This document shows positions 63,041 to 64,000 of a stretch of DNA of 64,000 bases, piece after piece; position 1 is the stretch's first letter, and every line of letters begins with the position of its first letter. The notes below the pieces were generated by a model that ran no database searches, was not told the DNA's origin, and worked only from the letters and a program-made list of their open reading frames with translations. Source of the stretch: an uncultured Prevotellaceae bacterium (GTDB taxonomy: Bacteria > Bacteroidota > Bacteroidia > Bacteroidales > Bacteroidaceae); contig CADCCB010000004.1 in the NCBI GenBank assembly GCA_902799905.1, forward strand, positions 1 to 64,000, given 5' to 3'. Made by a program: the position numbers and the translations under genes.

Positions 63041-64000
63041 ATGAAAAACTTAATTAAAACATTGGCATTAGGCGCTGTAGTGATTGCTTCATTCACAGCG
63101 TGCCACACTCGCGAAGGCGAAGCCACAACTCAAGTTGACAACGTGGTTCGTACATCAACCCGTGTGCTGGTTATCAATACAAATGTTAGTGCTAGCATCA
63201 GTTTTGGTGGACAGACAATTAATGGTACGACTGCAACATTCAACACGAATGCCAACACAGGTAAGGTGAATATCACTGCAACTGGCAAGAAGGCTGTAAC
63301 TTTGGACATCGACTTTAACGGTGGTGAATATCTGGCATACGATATCGATCTGGTATCTGAGGCTCCTGCAGTAGCCGCTGCAACTGCTGAGGCACCGGGT
63401 GCTGCTCCTGTCAGCAATGGTGATGCGAATGCCGCTGATAACGATGGTGTAACCGCTGATTTCAGTGTTGCTGGTAACTCTAATACAGGTACCACTGGTG
63501 ACTATTCAATCACAGTGTTCACTCCTACTGAGGTTGAAACCGACATCGAGGAGGTTAAGAAGAACGAACAGATTGAAGAGCCCGTTCTCGCTTTGGATTG
63601 CCGTCCCGATGGTGCTGTATTCGAGAATCCCATCACTGTCAATGTGAACATCCCCGAATCTGATGGATTTGATCTCGGTTGCTTCGATGAGAATGGCAAT
63701 GAGACCACTTCTGCCCACACTGGTGATAAACTCCAGATTCAGTTGTCTCACTTCTCTATTTGGGACATCATCCTGAAGGCTAAATTGGTCGAAGATCCAA
63801 AGGTAGACGTTGTGGAGAATGTTTACACTGCTGATGCTTCAAAGGGTGCTATTGCCTATACTTTCAAGTTCGGCTTTGACAACAACGCCAAATCTCCTCT
63901 GATCGTTAAGTACCTGAAGAAACTGTTCGGTATTTCTGCAAGAGATGCTAATAAGACAGTTACCTTCAAGAAGGTTGAGGGTACTGCAAAATTGACTGTT
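63041..64000 (+). CDS. Lipoprotein of unknown function (3' end beyond window)
   Basis: First 320 codons, still open at the window end. Signal peptide with lipobox FTAC (Cys20), then beta-rich sequence (SASISFGGQTINGTTATFNT), an Ala/Pro linker at about 106-125 and, at about 185-250, LDCRPDGAVFENPITVNV, a pattern like ZU5 domains. Starts 25 nt after the OmpA-type gene, so it may share its transcript. Confidence 0.75.
   Translation, partial: MKNLIKTLALGAVVIASFTACHTREGEATTQVDNVVRTSTRVLVINTNVSASISFGGQTINGTTATFNTNANTGKVNITATGKKAVTLDIDFNGGEYLAYDIDLVSEAPAVAAATAEAPGAAPVSNGDANAADNDGVTADFSVAGNSNTGTTGDYSITVFTPTEVETDIEEVKKNEQIEEPVLALDCRPDGAVFENPITVNVNIPESDGFDLGCFDENGNETTSAHTGDKLQIQLSHFSIWDIILKAKLVEDPKVDVVENVYTADASKGAIAYTFKFGFDNNAKSPLIVKYLKKLFGISARDANKTVTFKKVEGTAKLTV

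Overview
The window comes from a Bacteroidales chromosome, most likely a Prevotella-like gut or rumen species. This rests on three things: Bacteroidetes promoters (TAnnTTTG at -7, with TTTG about 20 nt upstream), characteristic conserved gene blocks (DUF177-rpmF-fabH-era-der; tig-clpP-clpX-recQ; guaB-PPIase-surA-OstA-mutL), and Bacteroidetes families (BACON, YARHG, PD40/CINCH lipoprotein, DUF6057, GH95, GH51). No tRNA, rRNA, CRISPR array or intact insertion sequence was seen.

Layout. 1-10.4 kb is accessory DNA. It holds the end of an ISL3-type transposase, a 22-bp x 5 palindrome array between two long hairpins, a secreted protein with a small acidic peptide gene after it, and a minus-strand restriction-like cassette: an N6-adenine DNA methyltransferase, a broken gene, a superfamily 2 helicase, a 75-aa protein and a GIY-YIG nuclease fused to an ASCH-like domain. 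10.4-15.6 kb carries small envelope proteins, a Fibrobacter-type lectin-like protein, an AAA-ATPase/PD-(D/E)XK protein and a BACON membrane protein. 15.6-17 kb is a Tat-exported aldo/keto reductase with two 4Fe-4S motifs.

17.2-23.9 kb is a complete predicted 2-aminoethylphosphonate (AEP) pathway: PEP mutase, phosphonopyruvate decarboxylase, CMP-AEP synthase, AEP transaminase, a CDP-alcohol phosphotransferase that lacks the fourth motif aspartate, and a flippase-like membrane protein. Together they suggest an AEP-modified lipid or glycan. 24-29 kb has a GH95 fucosidase, a membrane Ser/Thr kinase with a YARHG domain and a translationally coupled M15 peptidase. 28.9-33.4 kb is the der/era/fabH/rpmF block on the minus strand, followed by GH51, a histidine kinase, MlaF/MlaE and an ECF sigma/anti-sigma/effector operon. 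41.6-43 kb is an outer-membrane barrel gene whose end runs into the remnant of a transporter gene.

43.6-61.7 kb is core: lptB, tig, clpP, clpX, recQ, DUF6057, PD40 lipoprotein, guaB, two PPIases, an LptA/OstA-like protein and mutL. An OmpA-type porin and a truncated lipoprotein close the window.

The strongest unexplained signal is a system of degenerate 7-bp tandem repeats of at least eight unit families. They fill gaps between genes, often start inside a stop codon or end at a start codon, and also lie in frame inside three genes. A second dispersed element, 39 bp long, is inserted in the same reading frame in era and in the DNA methyltransferase gene.
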